From CAYSLA01 sp964431685 (GTDB lineage: Bacteria > Armatimonadota > UBA5829): a DNA stretch of 7,073 nt. Position numbers and translations under genes: made by a program. Positions 5,776 through 7,073 of this stretch are shown here, piece after piece (the first letter of the stretch is position 1; every line of letters starts with the position of its first letter). The stretch lies in assembly GCA_964431685.1 (NCBI GenBank), contig CAYSLA010000175.1, positions 1 through 7,073 on the forward strand, written 5' to 3'. The notes under the pieces are model-generated. The model saw only the letters and a program-made list of their open reading frames with translations, made no database searches and was not told the DNA's origin.

Positions 5776-7073
5776 TCGCTCTTCCGACCACCGAGACCCA
5801 TTCGCCGTCAAGACGGCCTGCTGAAGGTGCGTTTACACGAATGCCTGACGACCTGTCTGGCATCTCAATGTAGAAATGGTCTCCGAACCTGGCAGTCACG
5901 ACGCCCGTGCAGCTCACGGCGCTGCCCTCTGCTTGCTGTTTGGCCTGGGCTATGGTTGTCTCATCAGCATCCGGTATGCCGAACTGCAATTCAAGCCTGG
6001 GGTTAGACACCGTATACCCGTAGGTATTCCATACTCCAGCGCTGTCCGACCACCTGAACTGTATCCCCTTTCCCCACGGATGGGATCCGGGATTCGGGAC
6101 CGCTCGTACTAATGCCACTGCAACCTGCTCTGTCACATCGACAGCGTATGCGCCCTTGTTCGGAGCCGCGTGGACCAGCTTGCCGAGCGATGGCGAGCCG
6201 AAATCGGCACTGTCTATGTGCAGATCAGATGGAACAGAATCGATGTCGAGAACGCTGCCTTCAGACCAGATCGCCGCCGCATCGAACTTCAGCAGGGCGC
6301 TGGACACAGGCCGATCCTTGTAGGAGCTGATGTCGAACTCGGCCAACTGGCGATACTCCAGACCACTGGTCCACCCAACTATCTTGCTCGTCGAGATTGC
6401 GCCAGTGTTTGCCACACGCAGTTGCGAGGCAGCCGGTATCTCCGCAGAGTCGCCCACCACGTGAAACACGCGAACATCATAGGCCAGGCAGCCAAAGTCC
6501 AGGCAATCGCCCGTCACACTGAACTGCGAACCTGACGCAAACAGCTCGTTTGCGTTTAGAGACTGGCTGCCCGGGAACCTCACCCGCACCCTTTGCGGCA
6601 CCGAATCCACATTCACCACCATCAAGGTGTAGCCTCCGCCAGGGTCCTTCTTCAGCAGTGTTCGCACCGGCGTCGGGCTAATTGCAGCCAGGTTCGAATC
6701 GACATAGACTTCATAGGTCACGTTCGCGGTCGGAGACAGGATTGAGGACTTGATTTCCTCTATCTCGCTGTTGAGCGACACTGCTTGCATCCAAAGGTTT
6801 CTGGACTGGTTGACCTGGTCAGCGGTCGCCGTGGCCCTGATCATCGGATTGTGCTCATAGTAGTACGGCAGCGGATCAGGCGAAATGCCCAGCAGCCATG
6901 CCGCGCGCGAACCTGGACTGTCAGGAACGAAATAGAGAATGCCGGTAGCTCCGTGTACTAGAGCAGTGTAGACCATACAGCGAAGTTGCTGGGCTGAGGG
7001 TATGCGAAACAGGGCGTTGTCTATAGTATGTCCGAAAGCCTGCACGGCAAACCACATCGGCTTGCTCTCGTTA
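5576..7073 (-). CDS. Multidomain exported-type glycoside hydrolase, C-terminal part (5' end beyond window, 3' end lost)
   Basis: The frame is open from the right edge (reading NESKPMWFAVQAFG) to TGA at 5578-5576. The first visible Met (7057) is inside the protein. About the first 115 residues look like the end of a glycosidase TIM barrel (KPMWFAVQAFG, PSAQQLRCMVYTALVHGATG, ILYF). A beta-sandwich follows (YTLMVVNVDSVPQRVRVRFPG). Next is a DNRLRE-like carbohydrate or surface module (about 210-340: EYRQLAEFDISSYKDRPVSS, ALLKFDA, YAVDVTEQVAVALV, NPRLELQFG). Last is an OB-fold-like module (SCTGVVTARFGDHFYIEMP, GIRVNAP, GEWVSVVGRAIT). This architecture is typical of exported polysaccharide-acting enzymes, although the signal peptide would lie outside the window. 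After DGTVEP (about 5696) the last 40 codons are Cys/Pro-rich and lie antisense to the ppx-like gene, so they are probably not native. The family-level call is moderate; the substrate and exact GH family are unknown. Confidence 0.75.
   Translation of the reverse strand, partial: NESKPMWFAVQAFGHTIDNALFRIPSAQQLRCMVYTALVHGATGILYFVPDSPGSRAAWLLGISPDPLPYYYEHNPMIRATATADQVNQSRNLWMQAVSLNSEIEEIKSSILSPTANVTYEVYVDSNLAAISPTPVRTLLKKDPGGGYTLMVVNVDSVPQRVRVRFPGSQSLNANELFASGSQFSVTGDCLDFGCLAYDVRVFHVVGDSAEIPAASQLRVANTGAISTSKIVGWTSGLEYRQLAEFDISSYKDRPVSSALLKFDAAAIWSEGSVLDIDSVPSDLHIDSADFGSPSLGKLVHAAPNKGAYAVDVTEQVAVALVRAVPNPGSHPWGKGIQFRWSDSAGVWNTYGYTVSNPRLELQFGIPDADETTIAQAKQQAEGSAVSCTGVVTARFGDHFYIEMPDRSSGIRVNAPSAGRLDGEWVSVVGRAITLDSGERCIESNPYVVPVSGDGTVEPPCTSPVCCAAAERWCDMSPLPHLQPACGRLELRPSDRGR
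5685..5700. other. Probable breakpoint joining two truncated convergent genes
   Basis: Reading rightwards, the phosphatase keeps family-like sequence up to about 5697 (RSILGMCRA). Reading leftwards, the glycosidase keeps plausible sequence down to about 5696 (SGDGTVEP). Beyond that point each protein continues only as antisense of the other, giving a 200-base tail-to-tail overlap (5576-5775). Two unrelated genes losing their natural ends at one spot is best explained by a deletion or an assembly misjoin. Confidence 0.65.

Noticed and set aside
5876..6535. Plus-strand open frames of 72-121 codons
   Set aside because: They are shadows of the minus-strand glycosidase, with no recognisable features.
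1..7073. CRISPR array, insertion sequence, phage genes, tRNA or rRNA
   Set aside because: No regularly spaced direct repeats, transposase or integrase motifs, terminal inverted repeats or structural RNA sequences were seen on either strand.

Overview
The window is bacterial DNA that reads like a scaffold from a metagenome assembly. It contains a run of exactly 100 Ns, and at least one further point looks like an artificial or recent join. The organism cannot be named from the sequence. The mix of a cytoplasmic two-domain esterase, a beta-helix protein of the GH141 type, a DegT-type aminotransferase, a secreted-type glycosidase with DNRLRE-like and OB-like modules, and scattered GC-rich palindromes would suit an uncultured carbohydrate-degrading lineage such as Armatimonadota or Planctomycetota. 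That placement is inference with low confidence.

Layout. On the minus strand, read from 4408 down to 1, three genes lie head to tail and probably form one operon. They are a PLP-dependent DegT/DnrJ/EryC1/StrS aminotransferase (4408-3221), a tandem alpha/beta-hydrolase (acetylxylan-esterase-like) protein interrupted by the N gap (3131-1330), and a right-handed beta-helix protein of the GH141-like type that runs off the left edge (1282-1). Their spacers are 89 and 47 bases. Neither the esterase nor the beta-helix protein has a signal peptide, so these steps probably occur inside the cell. A divergent intergenic region (about 4409-4698) separates the operon from a plus-strand Ppx/GppA-family phosphatase gene (4699-5775). 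The right side (7073-5576, minus strand) holds the C-terminal part of a large exported-type glycoside hydrolase whose start lies beyond the right edge.

The most notable structures are these. (1) Near 5685-5700 two convergent genes both lose their C-termini at the same place, so a deletion or assembly misjoin is likely. (2) The esterase halves on either side of the N gap are in different frames, so the true gap length is not 100, and the missing piece should hold the Asp and His of the first catalytic triad. (3) The second hydrolase domain has Gly where the nucleophile should be and no evident His, so it is probably a pseudoenzyme. (4) There are three strong palindromes: one in the aminotransferase-esterase spacer, one in the divergent region, and one inside the esterase coding sequence in the segment joining its two domains. 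I see no CRISPR array, tRNA, rRNA, transposase or phage gene, and no clearly new multi-gene system.
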